Assembly: GCA_016786845.1 (NCBI GenBank)
Contig: JAEUVB010000016.1
Span: forward strand, 226,206-290,205
Reading direction: 5' to 3'
Length of the DNA: 64,000 bases
Origin: Chitinophagaceae bacterium
GTDB lineage: Bacteria > Bacteroidota > Bacteroidia > Chitinophagales > Chitinophagaceae
Positions 56,354 to 64,000 of this stretch are shown here, piece by piece (the first letter of the stretch is position 1; each line of letters begins with the position of its first letter). The notes under the pieces are model-generated. The model had not been told where the DNA came from, searched no databases, and saw only the letters and a list, made by a program, of their open reading frames with translations. The translations under genes were made by a program, and so were the position numbers.

Positions 56354-57625
56354 ATGCTGACTACAGTAATTTATATTTTGATTTGCCTGGTCCTCATAGG
56401 ATTTTTTTCCGGAGTCGAAATTGCATTTGTATCCACCAATAAACTGAATATCGAACTCAAACGCAAACAAGGCTCTTATGCCGGCAAGGTACTTTCCGGC
56501 TTCATGGAAAATCCAGCGCTATTTATCGGAACCAGTCTCGTGGGTATCAATATTTTTCTGGTCATCTATGGTCTGCTCATGACCCAAATTACAGATTCTT
56601 GGTTCGATGCCATCGGTTTGCACAATGAATACTTGCGTCTTTTACTGGACACGTTTATTGCCACTATTATCGTATTGATACTTGCAGAATTTATTCCCAA
56701 AGCCATTTTCAGGGCCAAAGCAGAATCGCTTCTTTCCTTGTTGACCATTCCGATTCAATTCTTTTTTTATCTGCTTTATCCCATAGCCAAACTCTTTGTA
56801 CGCATCTCTGAATTTATTCTTAAGTATATCTTCAATGTGCGTATTTCTGAAAAGAAAACCATTTACAGTCGGGTAGACCTCGAACAATTTGTGAAACAAA
56901 TGCGCACCGGTCAGGACAGCGAATCGCAAGACATGAATACCGAATTATTTGAGAAAGCCCTTTATCTATCTCAAGTACGTGTGCGTGAATGTCTGATCCC
57001 GCGCAATGAAATCGAAGCGGTGAGTCTCGACAGCCCCATGGAAGAAGTAAAGGCCCTGTTTCTCGAAACTAAACTGTCAAAAATTTTGGTTTACGATGGC
57101 TCAATAGACAATATTGTCGGTTACCTGCATCATCTCGATATGCTGAAAGAACCACAATCCATTGCGCCCGCCATGCACAATATTCCGGCGGTTCCTGAAG
57201 CCATGAGTACTGTGGATCTGTTGAATCGATTTACCAAAGAAAGAAAAAGTATTGCCTGGGTAATTGATGAATTTGGCGGCACCGCAGGTATCGTAACGAT
57301 GGAAGATATCCTGGAGGAAATTTTCGGCGAGATTCAAGATGAGTATGATGAAGAAGAATATGTAGAAAAACAATTGTCGGCAACGGAATTTATTTTTTCC
57401 GGACGACTGGAAGTTGAATATATCAATGAAAAATATCATCTGGATATTCCGATCGATGATGCCGAAACCCTTTCCGGTTTTATCATTGAAAATCACGAGT
57501 CGATTCCCAAACAAAAAGAACGCATCATCGTGGGCCAATATGAATTTACCATTATGCAGGTCTCCGATACCCGCATCGAAACGGTGAAAATGAAGACCCT
57601 TCAACCCCGTAAAAAGAAAGATTAA
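56354..57625 (+). CDS. DUF21/CBS-domain membrane protein (CNNM/CorC-like)
   Basis: 423 aa. A DUF21 (CNNM transmembrane) domain with about four membrane segments (GFFSGVEIAFVSTNKL), a pair of CBS domains (CLIPRNEIEAVSLDS, IAWVIDEFGGTAGIVTMEDILEEIFGEIQDE) and a CorC_HlyC domain at the C-terminus. Relatives move magnesium or other cations and bind adenosine nucleotides through CBS. The older name hemolysin is misleading. Confidence 0.93.
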   Translation: MLTTVIYILICLVLIGFFSGVEIAFVSTNKLNIELKRKQGSYAGKVLSGFMENPALFIGTSLVGINIFLVIYGLLMTQITDSWFDAIGLHNEYLRLLLDTFIATIIVLILAEFIPKAIFRAKAESLLSLLTIPIQFFFYLLYPIAKLFVRISEFILKYIFNVRISEKKTIYSRVDLEQFVKQMRTGQDSESQDMNTELFEKALYLSQVRVRECLIPRNEIEAVSLDSPMEEVKALFLETKLSKILVYDGSIDNIVGYLHHLDMLKEPQSIAPAMHNIPAVPEAMSTVDLLNRFTKERKSIAWVIDEFGGTAGIVTMEDILEEIFGEIQDEYDEEEYVEKQLSATEFIFSGRLEVEYINEKYHLDIPIDDAETLSGFIIENHESIPKQKERIIVGQYEFTIMQVSDTRIETVKMKTLQPRKKKD

Positions 57626-57630
57626 TTTCC

Positions 57631-58347
57631 ATGAAGGCAATGATCCTTGCGGCCGGATTGGGCACGCGATTGAAACCGTTTACCGATTATCATCCCAAAG
57701 CTTTAGCACCTGTAAACGGTAAGAGTTTATTGCAACGTAATATTGAATATCTGAAGTCTTATGGCTACGACAACATCATAGTGAATGTGCATCACATGGC
57801 CGATCAAATCCTTGCACATCTCGAACAACATCAAAATTTTGGCATAAGCATAACGATCTCCGACGAAAGCGATGCAGTGTTGGAAACCGGCGGAGGACTC
57901 AAAAAGGCTGCTTGGTTTTTTGATGCGACAGAACCTTTTTGTCTGATGAATGTAGATATCCTCACCGATCTGAATTTGAAGGATATGCTGCAATATCATC
58001 AGCAACATCAACCTTTGGCCACTTTGGGGGTGAGTCATCGCCACAGTTCACGCTGCTTTTTATTCGATCGACAAATGCACTTATGCGGCTGGCGTAACCG
58101 GCAGAGTGGGGAAGAAAGAATCTCTGTTCAGGAATCTAATCTGCAGGAATATTCTTTCAGTGGCATTCATCTCATTAATCCGAAATTATTGAAATTGATG
58201 AAACATGATGGAAAATTTTCCATGGTCGATGTGTATCTCGATTTGGCGAAAACAGAAAGCATCATGGGCTTCGATCACAGTGGATGTCTTTTACTCGATG
58301 TAGGGAAACCGGAGAGTATAGCCGAAGCGGAGACAATGTTTGATTAA
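57631..58347 (+). CDS. Sugar-1-phosphate nucleotidyltransferase
   Basis: 238 aa. NTP-transferase fold with the signature MILAAGLGTRLKPFTDYHPKAL, the metal-binding NVDILTDL and VDVYLDLAK. The short form resembles MurNAc-1-phosphate uridylyltransferase (MurU) of cell-wall recycling or a mannose-1-phosphate guanylyltransferase; the substrate cannot be decided. It begins 5 bp after the CBS protein gene. Confidence 0.88.
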   Translation: MKAMILAAGLGTRLKPFTDYHPKALAPVNGKSLLQRNIEYLKSYGYDNIIVNVHHMADQILAHLEQHQNFGISITISDESDAVLETGGGLKKAAWFFDATEPFCLMNVDILTDLNLKDMLQYHQQHQPLATLGVSHRHSSRCFLFDRQMHLCGWRNRQSGEERISVQESNLQEYSFSGIHLINPKLLKLMKHDGKFSMVDVYLDLAKTESIMGFDHSGCLLLDVGKPESIAEAETMFD

Positions 58348-58350
58348 GGC

Positions 58351-59118
58351 TTATCGAACTATCGTAATCTTAGTTACACCCGGCTTAATAATTTTGGCCA
58401 ACTCTTCTACATCAGAATTTTTCAAAGACACACATCCATCGGTCCAATTATGTTTCAGGTCTATTACGTTATCTCCATTCATCCAAATACCATGTATGCC
58501 TACACTGCCGCCGATACGGGCATTGGCCGGTATCAATCCATTGGCTTTGGCTTGTTCAAATATCCTGCGCGACTCTTCATTAGGATAATCGAGTAACATA
58601 AATTTCTCCCATTTATCATGTTCCTTTACATCGAGTATGGTAAAAGTACCCTCCGGGGTGCGCCGATCTCCTTCCTGCATTTTTTGCAGGGTACAGTTGG
58701 GACCAAACACGCATTTATATGCCGTGAGTATTTTTCCTTTATAAAATACCTGCAAGCGATATTTCGCCTTCAATACTTTAATACTGATGGAATCTTTATC
58801 AATAGTATCTGCATTAAAAGGTTTGTTGAGCACTGAAGGAATCGTAATCGTGGTGGTGGTGACCTTTTGTCCCATCTTATCGGTCGCCGTTTCTATTTTA
58901 TTCCCCTTGCTATCGTATTGAACCACAACGGTTTTAGACAATCGGTTTTTTTGCTCGGCCTCTTCTTTGAATTTTCTGGCTTTCTCCGCTTGGATTTTAT
59001 TGTACTCAATTTGCTTTTGCTTGAGAGAATCCGCTTGTCTGCGTTGCGCCCCCGCCTCCGGTATACACAGAAGAATGAAACTTGCGATCAGTAGGATGTT
59101 GCGGACTGTATTCATCAT
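58351..59118 (-). CDS. L,D-transpeptidase (YkuD domain)
   Basis: 255 aa from the ATG at 59118. Signal peptide (NILLIASFILLCIPEAGAQ), a charged coiled segment (about 25-65) and a YkuD catalytic domain with HGIWMNGDN and the nucleophile motif HNWTDGCVSLKN; the usual R after the cysteine is replaced by S-L, a common variation. It cross-links peptidoglycan or anchors proteins. It is convergent with the nucleotidyltransferase gene, 3 bp apart. Confidence 0.9.
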   Translation of the reverse strand: MMNTVRNILLIASFILLCIPEAGAQRRQADSLKQKQIEYNKIQAEKARKFKEEAEQKNRLSKTVVVQYDSKGNKIETATDKMGQKVTTTTITIPSVLNKPFNADTIDKDSISIKVLKAKYRLQVFYKGKILTAYKCVFGPNCTLQKMQEGDRRTPEGTFTILDVKEHDKWEKFMLLDYPNEESRRIFEQAKANGLIPANARIGGSVGIHGIWMNGDNVIDLKHNWTDGCVSLKNSDVEELAKIIKPGVTKITIVR

Positions 59119-59184
59119 TGGGTGAAGCGAATTTAATGACTCTTGTGGATTTATTGAGATAAAAAAATCTGAATACATGGATGG

Positions 59185-59340
59185 GAACACGGATTTAACC
59201 GATGGGATGGTAATGGAACACGGATCTAACGGATTGGATAGATTGGGATGGATTTTTTTCTGATATGAGGGAACACAGATCTAACGGATTGAAAAGATCT
59301 TAAAGGATTCATCCGTGAAATCTGTTTAATCTGTGTTCCA
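59185..59340. repeat. Cluster of GGAACACGGATCTAACGGATT-type repeats
   Basis: Three direct copies (59185-59203, 59215-59236, 59271-59291) are followed by an inverted copy (59305-59340, reading GGAACACAGATTAAACAGAT on the minus strand). The last two can pair into a long hairpin just after the SpoU methyltransferase gene and may act as a terminator. The repeats look like a dispersed intergenic family. Confidence 0.8.
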
Positions 59341-59357
59341 TTTATCTATAAACCAAA

Positions 59358-59915
59358 TTAAGCATTCATCATTTGCTTAGCGAATTCCCATAAAACGATC
59401 CCTGCACTCACTGAAATATTTAGCGAATGCTTTGAGCCGGTCTGCGGAATTTCAATCACTCCATCACAAAGTTGCAGGACCTCATCACTCACCCCATTCA
59501 CTTCATTGCCAAATACAAAAGCATATCGTTGATCCTTTTCGATCTTAAATTGATCTAATGAAATACTGTTATGCGTTTGTTCGATGGCGAAAATGAGATA
59601 ACCCCGTTCTTTAAGATCATTTACTGCTTCGGTGGCTGTAGGATAATGTTTCCAGGGAACAGTTTCGGTGGCGCCTAAGGCACTCTTTTGTATATCTCGG
59701 TGAGGGGGTATGGGTGTATAGCCACAGAGATAGATCGCCTCTGCACTGAAACAATCTCCACTCCGAAACACCGAACCGACATTCAACATACTCCGCACAT
59801 CATCGAGGACGATGGTCATCGGATTTTTATCCGCCAACTTAAACGCATCTTCCGAGAGCCTTTCCAGCTCGTCCATGGTTTTTTTTCTAAAAGTATCATT
59901 CATTCCTAATCTCAT
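59358..59915 (-). CDS. SpoU/TrmH-family RNA 2'-O-methyltransferase
   Basis: 185 aa from the ATG at 59915; alternative starts lie 10 codons upstream and 4 codons downstream. SPOUT motifs are visible: MTIVLDDVRSMLNVGSVFR, FVFGNEVNGVSDE and IPQTGSKHSLNISVSAGIVLWE. It methylates ribose in tRNA or rRNA; the target is not defined by sequence. Confidence 0.92.
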   Translation of the reverse strand: MRLGMNDTFRKKTMDELERLSEDAFKLADKNPMTIVLDDVRSMLNVGSVFRSGDCFSAEAIYLCGYTPIPPHRDIQKSALGATETVPWKHYPTATEAVNDLKERGYLIFAIEQTHNSISLDQFKIEKDQRYAFVFGNEVNGVSDEVLQLCDGVIEIPQTGSKHSLNISVSAGIVLWEFAKQMMNA

Positions 59916-59957
59916 TTCTGTATGCGCAAATTCAACATTAACCATTTAACATTCATA

Positions 59958-61385
59958 CTAGCATTCCGGCAGACTCAGCGGCACATGTACCGCCAATCCG
60001 CCATCACTGGTTTCTTTATATTTATGATTCATATCGAGAGCCGTTTGCCACATGGTACTGACCACTTTATCCAGACTCACCTTCGCATCATAGGGATTGC
60101 TTTGCAGCGCGAGTTGTGCGGCGGTAATAGCTTTAATGGCCCCCATAGTATTTCGTTCGATACAAGGTATTTGTACCAATCCGCCCACCGGATCACAAGT
60201 CAAGCCCAAATGATGTTCCATCGCGATTTCCGCCGCTTGTAAAGATTGATTGGGCGTACCACCCAGACTTTCACACAAGGCGGCAGCTGCCATGGCACTG
60301 CTCACCCCAATCTCCGCCTGACATCCACCCATGGCGGCTGAAATCGTCGCGCCCTTTTTGAAGATGCAACCAATCTCAGAGGCGGTGAGTAAAAATCTAA
60401 ATATCTTTTCGTCGTCCTGTCCATCACAAAAAGCAATGTAATACATGAGTACTGCCGGTATCACACCTGCGGCACCATTGGTTGGGGCCGTCACCACCCG
60501 ACTGAAAGAAGCATTTTCTTCATTTACCGCCAAGGCAAAACAGCTCACCCAATCGAGGATGTATTGAAATTGCTGTCCACCTTTGCGAATCGTTTCCATC
60601 CATTCGGCGTAGTTTGAATAAGAATGATGTTGAGTCAATTTTTTATTCAAAGCAGATGCGCGCCGGCTTACTTGCAGACCGCCCGGTAAGATACCATCGA
60701 TGTGACATCCTCTATAAATACAGTCGCGCATTACTTGCCAAATTTTCAATACGCCGGCACGAGTTTCTTCTTCACTTCGCCAGGCATGTTCGTTTTCCAG
60801 CACCACTTCGGCAATGCTGAGTCCGGTCTTCATACACCAATGCAGAATATCGGAAGATTTATCGATGGGGAAGGGTAGCTGTGTGGTGCTGAGATTGAGT
60901 TCATTTTTTTCTTCCTTCACTACAAAACCTCCCCCGATGGAATAGTAAGTATCGGCAATCGATTCACCATCATCAAAGCTGATCAGAAAGCTCATCGCAT
61001 TCGGATGAAAGGGCAGGCTCTCGTCTTTCAAGAAATGAATATCCGTTTTGGGATCGAAGGGAATGCGGTGAAGATGATCGAGAACGATGTGTTTTTCTTC
61101 ATTCAACTGTTCAATGCGCGGACCAATCTCATTCACATCGAAGGTCACAGGATCTTCGCCGCAAAGTCCAAGTAATACAGCGATATCGGTACCATGCCCC
61201 ACTCCTGTTTTAGCCAGGGAACCATAAAGTAAGACCGATAAAGAGGTCACTTGTTCCAGTTTTCGTTTGGATTTCAGGTGATCGATGCATTGCAGGGCAG
61301 CTCGCCAGGGTCCGAGGGTATGCGAACTGCTGGGGCCGACACCAATTTTAAAAATATCAAAGACGGAAATAGATTCGTAGGACAA
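59958..61385 (-). CDS. sdaA: L-serine ammonia-lyase (single chain, Fe-S)
   Basis: 475 aa. The N-terminal beta domain has [23 protein letters not shown], and the C-terminal alpha domain has [47 protein letters not shown] text and [12 protein letters not shown], which supply the cluster cysteines. It converts serine to pyruvate and ammonia. The protein ends SLPEC. No serine transporter is adjacent. Confidence 0.96.
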   Translation of the reverse strand: MSYESISVFDIFKIGVGPSSSHTLGPWRAALQCIDHLKSKRKLEQVTSLSVLLYGSLAKTGVGHGTDIAVLLGLCGEDPVTFDVNEIGPRIEQLNEEKHIVLDHLHRIPFDPKTDIHFLKDESLPFHPNAMSFLISFDDGESIADTYYSIGGGFVVKEEKNELNLSTTQLPFPIDKSSDILHWCMKTGLSIAEVVLENEHAWRSEEETRAGVLKIWQVMRDCIYRGCHIDGILPGGLQVSRRASALNKKLTQHHSYSNYAEWMETIRKGGQQFQYILDWVSCFALAVNEENASFSRVVTAPTNGAAGVIPAVLMYYIAFCDGQDDEKIFRFLLTASEIGCIFKKGATISAAMGGCQAEIGVSSAMAAAALCESLGGTPNQSLQAAEIAMEHHLGLTCDPVGGLVQIPCIERNTMGAIKAITAAQLALQSNPYDAKVSLDKVVSTMWQTALDMNHKYKETSDGGLAVHVPLSLPEC

Positions 61386-61474
61386 GGAAGGAGATTTTGG
61401 CTGCGAAAATAGGTTATTCCAATTAGATACTTGTAATGTAGATCAAGGCTTAACCAGCCTGCCATTTTTCGTAT

Positions 61475-62488
61475 TTACCGTTTCATAAACGACGTCGTAT
61501 ACCGCTGGCCTTTATCATCAATCAATTCGAGGCGATACATACCGCTGCTCAGGTTGCCGATATCGAGTATGCCGCTTGAAGTACCGGTGGTTTTAAAAAT
61601 CAATTGACCTTGAAGCGTTGAAATATTTGCCCTTACGATGGTCTTACCTTCCACTTGAAAACGCAGGGTGCCGGATGCCGGGTTCGGATATATTTTTACT
61701 GCCGACTTCGGATCCGGAGTCACGACACTATTCGGGGTGAGGTCGCAATTGACAAGTTGAGGCCATGGATCGGAAGCCATATTTTGACTGCCTAAATACG
61801 TTACATCACAATTGGCATTGACCGCATAAGACCATTTCTTTGCACTGGTACAGCCTGCAGGACAATCGCCCCATTTCAAAAAGAAATCCAGTTGACGAAG
61901 ATTATTATTGACACTGTAGGCAATATCATTTCCATCACCGGCCCAAGCGCCGGGGTAGGTATAGATGATGCCGGGTGAGAGGGCTAAGCTATCGCTAAAA
62001 GCCAATCCATTGATTTCCTGCGGACTGATCAGATCCACAAACTGTCCGCCGGAAAAACTAAAATAGTTATTGATCGTAAAACCATACTGACTCAGCAAAT
62101 TATCGATATAGGGATCTCCCGTAAGGGTTTGCATATTTTGCCAGGCCAGGGTCCATCCGTAGGTGGTATCAATACGCACAGTAACGACGGTCTGTGAAGG
62201 AACAAAGGAATGAATGCAATAACGTGCGAAGACGGAATCCGTTTCTTGTTGCGGGCTACTGTTGAAGACGGCAGCCAGCGCTTCCCAAACACTATCCTTA
62301 TGAATTTGTGGGACGGCAATGAAGCCGGTATCTGCACTGTGTGTTTCATAGAGCCGTATAATCGCCAGACGATTGACATCCCGACTATAAGCTTGTTGAA
62401 AAGCCGGTGTAAGGGTACAACTCGAAGGAATCTGAGCAGACGCTATACAAGGAAGTAGAAAAAATAATGAATAGAAGAAACGTTTCAT
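61475..62488 (-). CDS. Secreted protein with type IX sorting domain
   Basis: 337 aa. Signal peptide MKRFFYSLFFLLPCIASAQ. The central region (about 30-250) matches no family I know; it has paired cysteines (CPAGC, NANC, NC). The C-terminus is a T9SS sorting domain (VKIYPNPASGTLRFQVEG, MYRLELIDDKGQRYTTSF). It should be secreted or attached to the cell surface. Confidence 0.85.
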   Translation of the reverse strand: MKRFFYSLFFLLPCIASAQIPSSCTLTPAFQQAYSRDVNRLAIIRLYETHSADTGFIAVPQIHKDSVWEALAAVFNSSPQQETDSVFARYCIHSFVPSQTVVTVRIDTTYGWTLAWQNMQTLTGDPYIDNLLSQYGFTINNYFSFSGGQFVDLISPQEINGLAFSDSLALSPGIIYTYPGAWAGDGNDIAYSVNNNLRQLDFFLKWGDCPAGCTSAKKWSYAVNANCDVTYLGSQNMASDPWPQLVNCDLTPNSVVTPDPKSAVKIYPNPASGTLRFQVEGKTIVRANISTLQGQLIFKTTGTSSGILDIGNLSSGMYRLELIDDKGQRYTTSFMKR

Positions 62489-62601
62489 ATCAGGGGGATT
62501 GGTTTCGTAAAAATACGGAATGTTAGGGAATGAATAAGCAATACCGTTTCAACCTATAGAATCAGACAAAAGAAATGTTTCGCGAAAAAGTGTATACTTC
62601 T

Positions 62602-63180
62602 CTATTTCACAAACAACATCTTATAATCTACCCTCACCTTTCCTTTTACAATATTATCCAAACGGGCTTTAATCAATCGACGCTTAAGGGGATTAATATG
62701 ATCGATAAAAAGTTTGCCTTCAATATGATCGTATTCGTGCAGGATAACACGTGCAGTAATGCGGTCGAAGGTTTGGGTATGGGTATTAAATTCTTCATCC
62801 TGATAAGTGAGCGTCACTTCTTCAGGACGCATGATGTCTTCCCGTATCTTGGGAATACTCAGACAACCTTCATTATACTTCCAATTGTCTCCGGCCAGTT
62901 CCACAATCTGCGGATTGATAAAAACCTGCTTGATGGGTTTTTCATCTTTGTAATCGTCCTTATCTTCTTCATCGGCACCTTCCACAATCTGTAAGGTATC
63001 TACCAAAAACAATCGAATGGTATGATTGATTTGTGGCGCAGCCAATCCCACACCATTGCTATGGTAAAGGGTTTCCCACATATTCTCAATCAGTTCTTTC
63101 AGGTTAGGATATTCCGGCGTAATAGGCTGACATACTTTGCGTAAGTTCGGATGTCCGTAGGCGACTATAGGGAGCTTCAT
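62602..63180 (-). CDS. def: Peptide deformylase
   Basis: 192 aa from the ATG at 63180 (MKLPIVAYGHPNLRKV). The three deformylase motifs are present: GVGLAAPQI, NEGCLSIP and HEYDHIEG, which bind the catalytic metal. It removes the formyl group from new proteins. The frame stays open to 63408 upstream, but those codons are the complement of the 21-bp repeat tract and lie beyond the promoter box, so they are not part of the gene. An acidic insertion (EGADEEDKDDYKDE) is present. Confidence 0.96.
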   Translation of the reverse strand: MKLPIVAYGHPNLRKVCQPITPEYPNLKELIENMWETLYHSNGVGLAAPQINHTIRLFLVDTLQIVEGADEEDKDDYKDEKPIKQVFINPQIVELAGDNWKYNEGCLSIPKIREDIMRPEEVTLTYQDEEFNTHTQTFDRITARVILHEYDHIEGKLFIDHINPLKRRLIKARLDNIVKGKVRVDYKMLFVK

Positions 63181-63184
63181 GCTG

Positions 63185-63192
63185 CAAAGATA
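63185..63192 (-). promoter_or_regulatory. -7 promoter box (TATCTTTG) of def
   Basis: Full TAnnTTTG match on the minus strand, 4 nt before the ATG; predicts a leaderless mRNA, the same arrangement as at pheS and DUF502. Confidence 0.6.
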
Positions 63193-63274
63193 GGTGAAAA
63201 AGGGCTTGACCCGATAAAGCCGGTTCGGGAATGATGATGAAAACGGAGAAAAAGTCGCTCCAATAAAGGCCTGC

Positions 63275-63610
63275 GTGCTACCGTAGCAGAATGATGAGCT
63301 AAGCAAGCAAACCAATGAGTTTTTGAAGCAGAAAGGTGTGCTGAAACAACAGAGCGATGAGCTAAAGATGCAAGTTAGCGAGCTATAGAAGCAGGATAAT
63401 GAGCTCAAGGAGCAGGGGGTCTTAGTAATCCGGCAAAGCCATGAACTTCAGAAGCAAGGTCACCAACTTCAGAAGCAGGATGTTGAGCTGAAATAACAGC
63501 GCGAAGAGCTTGAGAAACAGGGTTGCGAGCTATAGAAGCAGAAGGTTGAGCTGAAACAGCAGAGTGATGAGCTACGGATGCAGGGTTGCGAGCTGACTTA
63601 GCAGAGTGGT
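63275..63610 (+). repeat. Sixteen 21-bp tandem repeats with heptad coding pattern
   Basis: Units begin every 21 bp from 63275 to 63590 with no indel; a typical unit is GAGCTGAAACAGCAGAGTGAT minus its last base pattern, i.e. GAGCTnnnnAGCAG plus seven variable bases. In one frame each unit encodes E-L-x-K-Q-x-x, a coiled-coil heptad. In-frame stops occur in units 1, 6, 11, 13 and 16 and there is no start, so it cannot be translated through. It is either a decayed coiled-coil gene or a DNA-level repeat. Confidence 0.9.
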
Positions 63611-63647
63611 CAGCTTCCTAAGCCCCTTTTTTCGACTTTTCTCATTT

Positions 63648-63663
63648 TGTCACCCATGTGACA
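63648..63663. promoter_or_regulatory. Palindrome TGTCAC-N4-GTGACA, candidate operator
   Basis: Perfect 6-bp arms around CCAT. The core GTCAC-N4-GTGAC has the same 5-4-5 layout as the palindrome before copy 1 (GTAAC-N4-GTTAC). It lies 88 bp before the copy 3 start codon. Confidence 0.6.
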
Positions 63664-63750
63664 CTTTCTTAAAAGTTGAGTGGACAATTTTGTATTCTGA
63701 ATTCAGACTTAAACAAAACCTTATTTTATCAAACCTTAAAACCATCTACT

Positions 63751-64000
63751 ATGCCTTATCAAAATATTCAGGCACAATTGAGTGAAAGTGATAAAGACAT
63801 GATTTTTAATCATCTGGCAGAAATCAAATCCAAACTTCATTTTCTGGTGAATCTGACACCCAAAGAGAAAAAGAATGCAGGACAATATGCCCATGATAAA
63901 TACGCTTTCCGCAAATTCGCCTTTGAAATGGCTCAAGCCAACCCCCATTTATTACCCCCTGCAGAACCCTTACAGGAATGGGAATCAGATATAACCCTAT
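63751..64000 (+). CDS. Small protein of the three-member family (copy 3, C-terminus beyond window)
   Basis: 83 codons are visible from the ATG at 63751 with no stop. MPYQNIQAQLSESDKD, FLVNLTPKEKKNAG, FAFEMAQANPHLLPPAEP align with copy 2 (MAYNNIEAVLSPTQQ, FLVSLSTKEKHSG, LEMASYNQELLPPSQP) and more distantly with copy 1. Helical, soluble, function unknown. A palindrome and the 21-bp repeat tract lie directly upstream. Confidence 0.85.
   Translation, partial: MPYQNIQAQLSESDKDMIFNHLAEIKSKLHFLVNLTPKEKKNAGQYAHDKYAFRKFAFEMAQANPHLLPPAEPLQEWESDITL

Noticed and set aside
63181..63408. N-terminal extension of peptide deformylase
   Set aside because: The extra codons are the complement of the 21-bp repeats, are Ser/Cys/Phe-rich, and lie upstream of the promoter box; the family begins at the ATG at 63180.

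Overview
The window comes from a member of the Bacteroidota. Evidence: several genes are preceded by the Bacteroidota -7 promoter box TAnnTTTG, three secreted proteins end in type IX secretion sorting domains, and the housekeeping genes (two-component propeller kinase, MbnP, DUF4159, TlpA/DUF4369 proteins, PIF1 helicase with a C-terminal HTH) are typical of that phylum. No rRNA, tRNA, CRISPR array or IS transposase was found. Class or genus cannot be fixed from what is visible.

Layout. 1-8.2 kb: an FG-GAP/UnbV repeat protein (cut by the window start) beside a vanadium-haloperoxidase-like protein, a DUF502 membrane protein, a 740-bp gene-free stretch with strong palindromes, then pheS, an SDR epimerase and a Crp/Fnr-type regulator. 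8.4-14.4 kb: two members of a small-protein family of unknown function, separated by an AT-rich KAP-type P-loop NTPase that looks like a gene cassette with an attC-like end, then an eight-copy phased palindrome array and a DUF1186-like repeat protein. 14.4-30.4 kb: an AT-rich defence island. A ten-gene minus-strand operon reads WYL regulator, AAA ATPase, unknown protein, HsdM, HsdS, RmuC, DUF3825, HsdR, DUF1643-like, HExxH metallopeptidase, and meets a convergent SF2 helicase 3 bp away. 30.5-63.2 kb: ordinary chromosome with envelope proteins, PIF1 helicase and a short SSB, rsgA, rsmE, def, Sco, a two-component pair, peroxiredoxin, pyrD, terC, iscS, gmk, a CBS/DUF21 protein, a sugar nucleotidyltransferase, an L,D-transpeptidase, a SpoU methyltransferase and L-serine dehydratase. 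63.2-64.0 kb: sixteen exact 21-bp heptad-coding repeats with in-frame stops, followed by a third member (cut by the window end) of the small-protein family.

How the parts fit. In the defence operon the methylase (HsdM), specificity (HsdS) and restriction/translocase (HsdR) subunits are embedded among accessory genes with 1-bp or 4-bp overlaps, so the accessory proteins are probably produced together with the restriction enzyme under the WYL regulator. The three-member small-protein family is the most curious non-defence element: each copy is preceded by unusual DNA (a 26-bp palindrome, a phased 20-21-bp palindrome array, and a 21-bp repeat tract plus palindrome). A dispersed structured repeat occurs twice, once between genes and once read through as the N-terminus of a DUF4159 protein. 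Several genes have a promoter -7 box only 3-5 bp before the start codon, which predicts leaderless mRNAs.
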